From assembly GCA_958296015.1 (NCBI GenBank), contig CATQIH010000001.1, positions 124,001 to 188,000 on the forward strand: a stretch of DNA of 64,000 bases, in the 5' to 3' direction. Shown in pieces: positions 55,538 through 62,600 of the stretch (position 1 is its first letter; each line of letters starts with the position of its first letter). Source of the DNA: Cyclobacteriaceae bacterium (GTDB lineage: Bacteria; Bacteroidota; Bacteroidia; Cytophagales; Cyclobacteriaceae). The position numbers and the translations under genes are program-made. The notes below the pieces were generated by a model. The model worked only from the letters and a program-made list of their open reading frames with translations. It did not search any database and had not been told where the DNA came from.

Positions 55538-55879
55538 GCCAGTTCCAAGTTTTCACCTTCTTGTCGGATGAAATCCCAAGCTGCTTTCTCTGCCAATCCT
55601 TTTGATTTTTTCATAAGCAGATAGACCCTTTTGATTCGAGTCTGTCCAATCAGTTTCTGTGGTTACGGTGTTCGACTGTAAATTGCTGAATCCGACTGCA
55701 CCAAAGCTGGAAGCCATTACCACTCGCTTCACGCCTGCCTCTTTAGCGGCTTTTAGTACACGGAGTGTGCCCTCAATAGCTGTTTTTATCATTTCATTTT
55801 CCAACATCTTAGCACCAGCGTGCGTGGGTGAGGCAATATGTAAAACATGGTTGCAACCTTGCAAAGCTTCCTTCCAATT
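55538..55879 (-). pseudogene. Fragment of an NAD-dependent epimerase/dihydroflavonol reductase-like gene
   Basis: The middle of an extended SDR is visible: 'NWKEALQGCNHVLHIASPTH', 'GTLRVLKAAKEAGVKRVVMASSFGAVG', then the catalytic 'SAYEK'. After an extra base in a run of six A (T run at 55606-55611) the frame continues 'SKGLAEKAAWDFIRQEG'. The N-terminal Rossmann motif is absent, with a stop codon just before 'NW', and the C-terminal third is missing. Without these parts it cannot bind cofactor, so it is a decayed remnant. Confidence 0.8.
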
Positions 55880-56399
55880 TTAAAATTTTATGTGGCAAAG
55901 TTCCACTTAAAATTTTCATTTTGCTATCGCGAAAAGCCCAAATTTATTGTCTTGAAAAGTCCATTTAGATTGTCGGAGTAGATAGTTTCTTTACTTATCA
56001 CATGGGTAAATAACGCTGATAAGGCTAAACTGAATGTAGAAAAATCAGCATAGACGCTCTAGATATGTTAAACCGATGAATCGGTATGTCTGTAAGGCCG
56101 ATGTAATAAAATTGTTGTCCTACACAAAAGAGCCAATGGTGGTTCCATAAAGAAAATGCCCGCCGCTTCTAAAGCCAAGCCAACATGAAAGATCAAGCTA
56201 AAATATATGTAATTAAAGTTATGATAAGCGACACATTTTCGACTAATTGATTTTCTACAATACGGTACATCGCCTGAAAGTGGGCCGTGCTGGGCACCCC
56301 CTGCCAACGTGCGGTTCCCCGCCGGGACGCGGACTCACAAACCGGAAATATACCCTGGTATATTAGTTTTCATAACCCTAAAAAACGTGTACTACATCA
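55880..56399. other. Non-coding interval containing MITE-B copy 2
   Basis: About 520 bases between the epimerase remnant and the disrupted barrel-like ORF. Apart from the inverted-repeat element at 56256-56362 I see no gene, hairpin terminator or RNA. The ORFs in the track here are shadows. Confidence 0.6.
56256..56362 (-). mobile_element. MITE-B copy 2 (diverged relative, ~107 bp)
   Basis: Ends TACAATACGGTACA ... TATACCCTGGTATA (imperfect inverted repeats, 9 of 14). Its reverse strand aligns with MITE-B copy 1, including an identical 26-base GC-rich centre, and with MITE-A in TTTCCGGTTTGTG and GCCCACTTT. Flanking 9-mers TTGATTTTC and TTAGTTTTC agree at 7 of 9 positions. Confidence 0.75.
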
Positions 56400-56795
56400 T
56401 CAAGGTAATTTAAATCCGACTTCAAAACTTAACAGGTGATACTTTTGCCGCTGATATTGGCTTAAATCTCCCCGTAGCTTATTGGTTAAGCTGTATTCTA
56501 TACTACGGTACAGTTTCGGTTTGTGGAGACACAAACCGAGGCGCGAAGGCCGTGGGCTGTGTCCTCACAGCCCACTTTAAGCCAAATGTACCGTAGTATA
56601 GCTGTATTCATAGCGGCAACTCAGCAAAAGCCTCTCTAGTTTTAAAGACAGTTCGACAGGCAAAACCGGTACCATGCGTTTGTAGTGGTGGTTGAGCACA
56701 ATCAGAGGATACATAGCAGCCGGGCCAAACCCGAAGCCACCTATGAGAACTTTGGGATTGGTTGTTTTGTCGTAGTCCGGTAAGAAAAGCTTCAC
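56400..56795 (-). pseudogene. Small ORF overlapping the recombinase gene, interrupted by MITE-A copy 4
   Basis: The ATG at 56795 overlaps the recombinase stop codon (ATGA). The frame reads 'MKLFLPDYDKTTNPKVLIGG...' to 'LSCRYEYS', then enters the MITE and stops after seven codons. Deleting the element and one 9-bp repeat gives 'CRYEYSLTNKLRGDLSQYQRQ' ending 'LLSFEVGFKLP' and stop at 56402, 94 residues in all. The alternating pattern with terminal 'FEVGFKL' resembles the last strands of an outer membrane beta-barrel, but no signal peptide is present, so it may already have been a gene fragment. Function unknown. Confidence 0.65.
56499..56600 (+). mobile_element. MITE-A copy 4 (102 bp, in recombinase-linked ORF)
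   Basis: Identical to copy 1. Flanked by the exact 9-bp direct repeat GCTGTATTC (56490-56498 and 56601-56609). It interrupts the small ORF overlapping the recombinase gene. Only 136 bases separate it from MITE-B copy 2. Confidence 0.97.
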
Positions 56796-58009
56796 TCGGG
56801 CATATGATCAAAATAGTCTTTGTCTATTTGTTTTCGCACATAAAACTGTGTGGTTTCAAACTGCTGATGACGCAGCTGCCGCTGCACGTACACCGGGTCT
56901 ACACCCTCTGAGAGTAGCAGTTGTGCTGCCGTATGACGCAGACTGTGGGCTGATACTCTCTGGTGCTTCAATCCGGCCATCGTCAAATACTTGTCTACGT
57001 GGTAGCGGATCTGCCGGGTGGTGAGACCAGGGAAAAGTAGCTGCTGCTCCTTTGCCAAACGCAAATGCGCTGAGAGATAGGTGCGCAGATAGAACGCACA
57101 GGCTTCAAAGAGTTTGATGGCTTGTTTGCTGTCCTTTCCCTTCCCCAGCACCCACAACCTGCTTCTCTCCAAATCTATGTCTTTGCCTTTAAGTCGTGTA
57201 ACTTCCACTGTGCGTAAGCCGCAATGTGCCATTAAAGAGACTATCACCTGCCATTTTAGCTCACTGATCATGCCCAATAACGCTTCCCGTTCTACTCTGC
57301 TGAGTGAATCTTTATAAAAGGTCTTTTCTGTTTTAAGTCCTGAGATCAGTAGTATATTCCGTACAGCGGCCAGCTGCATCTCCGACAAGGGGGTGGAAAG
57401 CTGATCATAACGCAGCAGTATCCATTGGGCAAACTGCTTGACAGCCGAAATATATAAGTTGATGGTAAAAGGAGAATAATCTTTGTCTTTGAGGTTCTGA
57501 ATAAACTGTTCAGTGAGAGGCGCAGTGAAACTGGCTTGTGCTGCCTGCATAAACAAAAAAAAAGCATTGAGTCCTTGTACATACTTGGCTTTGCTCTCTT
57601 TGCCTCTTAACGTGGTATTTTCTGCAATAAACTGCAAAATCAACTCATGAGCAGCCGGTGGTACATGGCTTTTTGGCGGGTCTGGCCTGACTGATGTGAT
57701 GCTATGCGCTTTGGCAAAGCGTAGAAACTTTCTTACCGGAGAAACCATACTGGCAGGTTTACCTGCTGTGTGTGCGGCACAACTGATATCATCTACGAAG
57801 TAGTTTTCCTGAATACAATACAGCAGATATTTGCGCACAAGGTAGCGGTAATTATTTTTCTTCTTCAGCTCTCTTTCAAAATAAGTCAATAGCTGGCTTA
57901 CTGTATAGGCTGAGGGATGGTCGGGCAATGAAGAAGATAGTATTAATTGATCGGGCATCGGATTTTCGGAAACAAAGTGAATGAAGGCTGGAGCATTTCT
58001 ATCGCTCAA
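56792..58009 (-). CDS. Tyrosine recombinase / integrase
   Basis: A 405-residue (or about 388 if starting at 'MPDQLIL') protein with an N-terminal SAM-like/core-binding domain ('LQFIAENTTLRGKESKAKYVQGLNAFF', 'TEQFIQNLKDKDYSPFTINLY') and a complete catalytic domain. Catalytic residues: Arg in 'AHCGLRTVEVTRL', Lys in 'LGKGKDSKQ', HxxR in 'VSAHSLRHTAAQLLL', and His plus nucleophile Tyr in 'LRHQQFETTQFYVRK'. It looks functional. XerC/D-like recombinases of this kind occur in integrative elements, integrons and phase-variable inversion loci. No integrase attachment site or cargo operon was recognised, so its element is undefined. A small ORF overlaps its stop. Confidence 0.9.
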   Translation of the reverse strand: MSDRNAPAFIHFVSENPMPDQLILSSSLPDHPSAYTVSQLLTYFERELKKKNNYRYLVRKYLLYCIQENYFVDDISCAAHTAGKPASMVSPVRKFLRFAKAHSITSVRPDPPKSHVPPAAHELILQFIAENTTLRGKESKAKYVQGLNAFFLFMQAAQASFTAPLTEQFIQNLKDKDYSPFTINLYISAVKQFAQWILLRYDQLSTPLSEMQLAAVRNILLISGLKTEKTFYKDSLSRVEREALLGMISELKWQVIVSLMAHCGLRTVEVTRLKGKDIDLERSRLWVLGKGKDSKQAIKLFEACAFYLRTYLSAHLRLAKEQQLLFPGLTTRQIRYHVDKYLTMAGLKHQRVSAHSLRHTAAQLLLSEGVDPVYVQRQLRHQQFETTQFYVRKQIDKDYFDHMPE

Positions 58010-58122
58010 AGGTAAGGAAAAGAAATAAATTTTTCAATACGTCGGAAATGTTGATTTCCGACTTTTATTGAAAACGGTTTTTTGATTTTATTTCGTGATT
58101 AAAGTATTTCAATAAAAAACTA

Positions 58123-59844
58123 TTACCCAGGCCAGTGCGTTTCAATGCCCTGTGAGCGAATAAGCTGTTGGAACGATGCGAGCATTTGTGCGTTCTCACG
58201 GACTGCACGGGGTGTTACTTTCCTGTTAAGCGCGTACGCTACCAGTAAACCTACCGATTCACCAATGCTCCACTCTACCGGATGCAACCGGTAACAGCCA
58301 TTGGTGATATGCGTGGTGCCAATATTCTTGTTGGCAGGAAGCAGGTTTTCCATACGCAGCGGCAGCAATGCGCCCAATGGTATCTGGAAAGGCAGGGAGT
58401 CGAAGTCAATATAATTATCTCCTCCGGTACTGGGGTGCAAGTCAATATGATAATAACCTACGCCTACACTATCATAAAAATCAGCTGCGGTATTACCGGA
58501 ATCTTTGCCGGTGATCAGGGCACGATTCGCTGTGCCTACATGCTCTTCCAACACGGTGAACATCGCCTTGATGCGGCGTGATTCTCTGACATACGGATAT
58601 TTCGCCAGACCATCCTCGGTACCCATGATGTCACCACGCAAACGCAGCCCCGGCCATCCTTGCCTTCCATCCGGACGAGGTGCTTCGGTCTGCAACCAGT
58701 ATAATAGTGATAGACTCAACTGCTTGCCCCGCTCGAAGTGCTTGCTAAATTCCTGCTCACTTACATCGATGATGTTGCCCGGAAAGTAATCATTCTGTGG
58801 CCAGTTTACAACAGTGATATCACTGTTGTAAAAACCAGGTTTGAAATTATTTTTATCGATGATCCGTCGGTAGTTCCACAGGTTGAGCATATCGCCGGTA
58901 GGAATACCTTCGGGATGAAAACCCAGAGCTTTAGGTTGCAGTGTCGAAGGATTAGCGTATTCCAGGTCCAGCAATCTGCCGGGCCAGGGGGGTGTTATAT
59001 TAGGCATAAAGTTGCGCCAGAAGTTATATTCACCAGGTTGATCAATAACATGGTTAGCTTTTGCTACATAATCCATAGCAAAGCAAACAGTGAACGCCTG
59101 GTGGTTATCAGGATTAGCTTTTTGGGCAGCATGTAGTTCCCTGGTTTCCGCTTTAGCTTCTGATCCTGTTATGTATTCAGTACCTGTGAGCGGAAGCAGG
59201 TCTCCCAGTTCTGTAGCATCCACAAAATAAGGTGCCGAGAGTACCAGATCATTCCCGTTCCGACAGTTGTTTGCTTTGAGTGCTCGGACTTTGTCGCCCG
59301 TGACATCGGCACTGGTAATCTTATGCTCCAGCAAGAGTACTAATTTTCCGGCACTGACGTAAGGAGCCAGCATATCGTGCAGCACGGCCAGTGCCACGCG
59401 AGGTTCGTGACACAATCTGGAAACAATTCCATCGCCCGGATTTAAATATTTCCGGGTACTGGCTGCATGGGTCAGCGGGTAATTTCGGATATAATATTGT
59501 CGGATGGCGTGGCGGAAATCACGGTAAAGCTGCGTTGCACCATGTGATTCTATCCATTGGTGCTCATCCGGCGGTACGCCCTGCTGGGTAAGTTGCCCAC
59601 CGATCCAGTCAGTTTCTTCTGTTAAGATAACCCTTAAATTATTGCGTAAGGCTGCCAATGCTGCCGCGCAACCGCCCAAACCACCCCCGGCGATCACCAC
59701 ATCTGCGGAAAGCTCACTATTGCCTTTTAGGACATAAGTCCCGGTAGTTGCTCCAAAAGCAACATGGGGAAATCCGAGCAGGGGTGCCGATGCCATTGCG
59801 CCACTACCAGCCATGATCTGTTCAATGAAAGATCTACGGTTCAT
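58123..59844 (-). CDS. FAD-dependent oxidoreductase with Tat-type signal
   Basis: A 573-residue protein with a twin-arginine-like leader ('MNRRSFIEQIMAGSGAMASAP'), so probably exported folded with its flavin. The dinucleotide-binding motif follows ('DVVIAGGGLGGCAAALAALR'), then 'ETDWIGGQLTQQGVPPDEH' and 'YFVDATELGDLLPLTGTEYI'. The C-terminal 'NKNIGTTHITNGCYRLHPVEWSIGE' is typical of the FAD_oxidored (PF12831) family, which includes enzymes acting on sugars or alcohol groups. It is the last gene of the minus-strand cluster with an isomerase-like protein, a phosphotriesterase-type hydrolase and a second PF12831-like enzyme. The shared substrate is unknown. Confidence 0.88.
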   Translation of the reverse strand: MNRRSFIEQIMAGSGAMASAPLLGFPHVAFGATTGTYVLKGNSELSADVVIAGGGLGGCAAALAALRNNLRVILTEETDWIGGQLTQQGVPPDEHQWIESHGATQLYRDFRHAIRQYYIRNYPLTHAASTRKYLNPGDGIVSRLCHEPRVALAVLHDMLAPYVSAGKLVLLLEHKITSADVTGDKVRALKANNCRNGNDLVLSAPYFVDATELGDLLPLTGTEYITGSEAKAETRELHAAQKANPDNHQAFTVCFAMDYVAKANHVIDQPGEYNFWRNFMPNITPPWPGRLLDLEYANPSTLQPKALGFHPEGIPTGDMLNLWNYRRIIDKNNFKPGFYNSDITVVNWPQNDYFPGNIIDVSEQEFSKHFERGKQLSLSLLYWLQTEAPRPDGRQGWPGLRLRGDIMGTEDGLAKYPYVRESRRIKAMFTVLEEHVGTANRALITGKDSGNTAADFYDSVGVGYYHIDLHPSTGGDNYIDFDSLPFQIPLGALLPLRMENLLPANKNIGTTHITNGCYRLHPVEWSIGESVGLLVAYALNRKVTPRAVRENAQMLASFQQLIRSQGIETHWPG

Positions 59845-60116
59845 CGTGATATTCTGTTATCAATTCTCTAATGCAGGGAAAAAGTTAGGGCAAAGTAAAG
59901 GATAGAAATGCTAATTTCATCACGTATGACACTTGTTTCTTTCTGCTACAATCATCTTGGACAGATATCCGTGAAAATCCGAGCAATGGCAAAACATTTT
60001 GTTTAACATAATTGCAATTACTGTACTTTTAAATTATTTTAATACTGTCTTACAAAACATCTGTTTGCTCTTCTGAAGTTAGTTTACAACCTTCATATTT
60101 TGGATATTTCCTGCTT

Positions 60117-61034
60117 TCACCACCCAAAAGTCTTTTGCACAAATTTCCGGCTAATTTTCCAGTCTTCTTTTAACGGACGCTGTGGTGGGGTATCAAAGGC
60201 CAGTTCTATAGCAGCTCTTCCTGCAAAGTTTGCTTCTTGCAGTGCCTGGGCAATAGCAGAAAAATCCGTGTTGCCTTCTCCCAGTGCTTCTGTCCATTTT
60301 CCATCTGCTTGCTGATCGCGCAGATGAAGGTATATGATTTTGTCACCATATTTATGAATGAACACAACAGGATCAACACCTGCACGAATCAGCCAGTTGA
60401 TGTCAGGACCTAGCTTGATATCCGGCACACGGGCCAGCGTTCCTTTGAGGTCATGCAGATTATCTGCTACCTCATACGTATGGTTGTGCAGGTTAGGTAT
60501 TACTTGTTTTGATTTGCAGATTTTCATCACTTCTTTGAGCACATCGGCCTGGGCATCCAGCTCTGCTGCGGTTTTACGGTGCTCAGCATTTCCCACAGAA
60601 ATACCAAAGGTAGTGCCACCCAGTTGGTGTAGCCGTTCGGTGACAAGCGTCACATCTTTGAGAATGGCAGTATGCGCTTCTTTGTTCCACATATCTGCAC
60701 CATAGGAAGTGCCGGTCACGGGTAGTTTGTACTGGCTGATGAGTTGTTGTATGTTCGCTACGGCATCATCGTGGCGGAGATTAACCTCCATAAGCTCTAC
60801 GCCGTCCATGCCTGCATAGCTAAAATCAGAAAATACTTTTGGTAAATCCGGGGTGGAATCCCAGTCCGGTGGATATTTGCTGGCATACACCCAAAGGTGA
60901 CCGCTTACTTTTACATTATTTAACAAACGACTTTTTCGGGCAGGTATGAAGCTGCTCAGGATGGTGCCTGAGGCCATACACGCGGAGGCTTTTATAAAGT
61001 GTCGTCGGGAAGTGGAAGGTGCTTTTGGGTTCAT
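60117..61034 (-). CDS. Sugar phosphate isomerase/epimerase-like TIM-barrel protein (Tat signal)
   Basis: A 305-residue protein with a twin-arginine leader ('TSRRHFIKASACMASGTILS') and a xylose-isomerase-like TIM barrel (AP endonuclease 2 family). Features are 'YAGMDGVELMEVNLRHDD', 'PVTGTSYGADMW', 'VIPNLHNHTYEV' (metal His), 'DIKLGPDINWLIRAGVDPV', 'KIIYLHLRDQQADGKW' and 'FAGRAAIELAFD'. Acidic and His residues at the strand ends fit a divalent-metal isomerase or epimerase. The periplasmic location suggests action on a sugar-like compound before uptake. It starts 12 bases after the phosphotriesterase-family gene, implying one operon. The 272 bases before the next gene show no terminator that I can support. 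Confidence 0.85.
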   Translation of the reverse strand: MNPKAPSTSRRHFIKASACMASGTILSSFIPARKSRLLNNVKVSGHLWVYASKYPPDWDSTPDLPKVFSDFSYAGMDGVELMEVNLRHDDAVANIQQLISQYKLPVTGTSYGADMWNKEAHTAILKDVTLVTERLHQLGGTTFGISVGNAEHRKTAAELDAQADVLKEVMKICKSKQVIPNLHNHTYEVADNLHDLKGTLARVPDIKLGPDINWLIRAGVDPVVFIHKYGDKIIYLHLRDQQADGKWTEALGEGNTDFSAIAQALQEANFAGRAAIELAFDTPPQRPLKEDWKISRKFVQKTFGW

Positions 61035-61046
61035 GTTGTGTCATAT

Positions 61047-62018
61047 TTATTTTGAAGTAATATCTGCAAAAGTATACAGCTGAGCAGGTGTTGTAAAAAA
61101 GATCTTGTCGTAATACTGCATCAGCCCCATATTTTTAAGGTCTTCTTTGAAAGTAGTGAGCAAAAAGTTCAGGCCCGGCTCGCCACCATACGACTGCCAG
61201 TAGCTATGCTTGGCCGCATCCATACCCATCGTGATCTGATCCGGATAGTCAGGCAATAGGGCTTCCAGCAAGGTGTAAGTCCAGTTGGGTTTTTCTTTCC
61301 AGCGAAAGGCACTGTCATATTCTACGTTGATGCCTGTCTGTAGCAATTCCCGGTGGTATCCCACGTCCTGGTAGCGGTCTACATGCGAGATGACCACATG
61401 ACTCAGATCAGCTCCCAGCTTGTCGAACAAGTTGGCTTGATCAATGGCATGTTTGCCAAAATTGGTGTGCGTGAGTATAGGAACCCCGGTTTGCCGGTGC
61501 GTATTGACCACGGCATGAAATATTTTTTCCTGGTGGGCTGTGATCTTTTCGTCACCGGTAGCCAGCTTGACCATCCCTGCCCGATGTGCCGTGCGCTGCA
61601 CGTAAGGCCCGTTATAGTCGTGCGCGTCAATACCAATCATCACGTCGTCGATGAACAACTGCGTCAGCTGATCTTCTGTGTAGGTGTAGCGCCAGTGGTT
61701 AGGCAGGTAATACATCTCCAGGTGGATGCCTGTAGGTGCAACAATATTGACCCCGGTGCGGCGGGAAACTTCGGCCAGCTTGAGCACATTGCGACCACAG
61801 TTGGCAGGCATGGTATCTACCATCGTTCTGCCACCCGCTTCATAAAAACGCAGTAGCTCTTCTGAAACTTTGTCTACGTCGTTGAGCAGAAACAGTGGGT
61901 TGGATAAAGTAGGAAAACTCTCTTCAATAATGATATGCTCGTGCGAATAAGTAAGCCCCATTTCTTCAGTGGCAATATCACCGAGCACGGTACGGGTGAA
62001 GGGGGTGGTGGGTGTCAT
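61047..62018 (-). CDS. Phosphotriesterase-family metal hydrolase
   Basis: A 323-residue amidohydrolase-superfamily protein of the PTE family (usual length about 320-350). The binuclear metal site is complete: His26 and His28 in 'YSHEHIIIEE', a likely carboxylated Lys151 in 'AGMVKLATG', His184 in 'PILTHTNFGKHA', His212 in 'HVVISHVDRY', and Asp267 in 'ITMGMDAAKHSYW'. Members are phosphotriesterases or, more often in natural settings, lactonases. No signal peptide is visible, so it is cytoplasmic, unlike its Tat-exported neighbours. Its position with an isomerase and two FAD enzymes favours a lactonase role in a sugar-oxidation pathway, which is inference. Confidence 0.88.
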   Translation of the reverse strand: MTPTTPFTRTVLGDIATEEMGLTYSHEHIIIEESFPTLSNPLFLLNDVDKVSEELLRFYEAGGRTMVDTMPANCGRNVLKLAEVSRRTGVNIVAPTGIHLEMYYLPNHWRYTYTEDQLTQLFIDDVMIGIDAHDYNGPYVQRTAHRAGMVKLATGDEKITAHQEKIFHAVVNTHRQTGVPILTHTNFGKHAIDQANLFDKLGADLSHVVISHVDRYQDVGYHRELLQTGINVEYDSAFRWKEKPNWTYTLLEALLPDYPDQITMGMDAAKHSYWQSYGGEPGLNFLLTTFKEDLKNMGLMQYYDKIFFTTPAQLYTFADITSK

Positions 62019-62046
62019 TGTTAGTTTTTTAATCAGTAGCTTTTGT

Positions 62047-62080
62047 GATCGGTAATCGGTGGTCAGTGATCGGTAATCAA
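62047..62080 (-). repeat. Inverted-repeat arm left of the IVP gene
   Basis: On the minus strand it reads TGATTACCGATCACTGACC plus ACCGATTACCGATC, built from TACCGAT units. It matches in opposite orientation the tract at 62554-62600 on the other side of the four-helix-bundle gene. Confidence 0.8.
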
Positions 62081-62105
62081 TGTTTACTGACTACCGCTCA
62101 CCGAA

Positions 62106-62492
62106 TCAAGTTTGGCAGAACTGTGGGGCTTTTTGTATCATGTTGTTGATCATTTTGCCAAGTAATTCGCATTTGTCTGTGAGTTCTTTACATTGTTTCA
62201 TGGAAACGTATTCACATTCTAGCGCAACTTCCAACCAGTGTTGTGTTTCAAACTGCTCAGAGTCCGCATCTGTTAGTTTAGACATAAAATGTTTTACATA
62301 TTTTCTCTTTCCCCAACTTTCAGCGATTTGTGCTCCAACAGATCTGGAAGAACGTCTGATTTGATCTGTTAAAGCGTATTTTTCTTCAGAAGGAAAAACC
62401 TTTGAGATACGAAATATCTCACATGCAATTTCTCTTGATAGTTTATAGGTTTCTAAATCCTTAAAACTCATCGCATAGCTCATGTTGATCAA
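62106..62492 (-). CDS. Four helix bundle protein (23S rRNA intervening-sequence protein family)
   Basis: A 128-residue all-helical protein of the IVP/S23 family. It has the signature N-terminus 'SFKDLETYKLSREIACEIF', 'LTDQIRRSSRSVGAQIAESWGKR', 'LTDADSEQFETQHWLEVAL' and 'LGKMINNMIQ'. Members occur in rRNA intervening sequences and, far more often, scattered in Bacteroidota genomes; their function is unknown, with an oligomeric fold that may bind nucleic acid. It separates the phosphotriesterase gene from the FAD oxidoreductase gene and is bordered on each side by inverted TACCGAT-rich repeats, so it appears to be an inserted cassette rather than part of the pathway. Confidence 0.9.
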   Translation of the reverse strand: MINMSYAMSFKDLETYKLSREIACEIFRISKVFPSEEKYALTDQIRRSSRSVGAQIAESWGKRKYVKHFMSKLTDADSEQFETQHWLEVALECEYVSMKQCKELTDKCELLGKMINNMIQKAPQFCQT

Positions 62493-62553
62493 ATTTTGTC
62501 TGGTTTAAAATTTTTACGCCAAAACCTTGCCCAACTCCCTAGAGTTTCATAAT

Positions 62554-62600
62554 TACCGCTTACCGATCACTGATTACCGATTACCGATTACCGCCCACCG
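62554..62600 (+). repeat. Inverted-repeat arm right of the IVP gene, overlapping a gene end
   Basis: TACCGCTTACCGATCACTGA followed by repeated TTACCGA units. It overlaps the last codons of the FAD oxidoreductase on the minus strand, so the C-terminal 'VGGNR' and the stop codon are made of repeat sequence. Confidence 0.8.
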
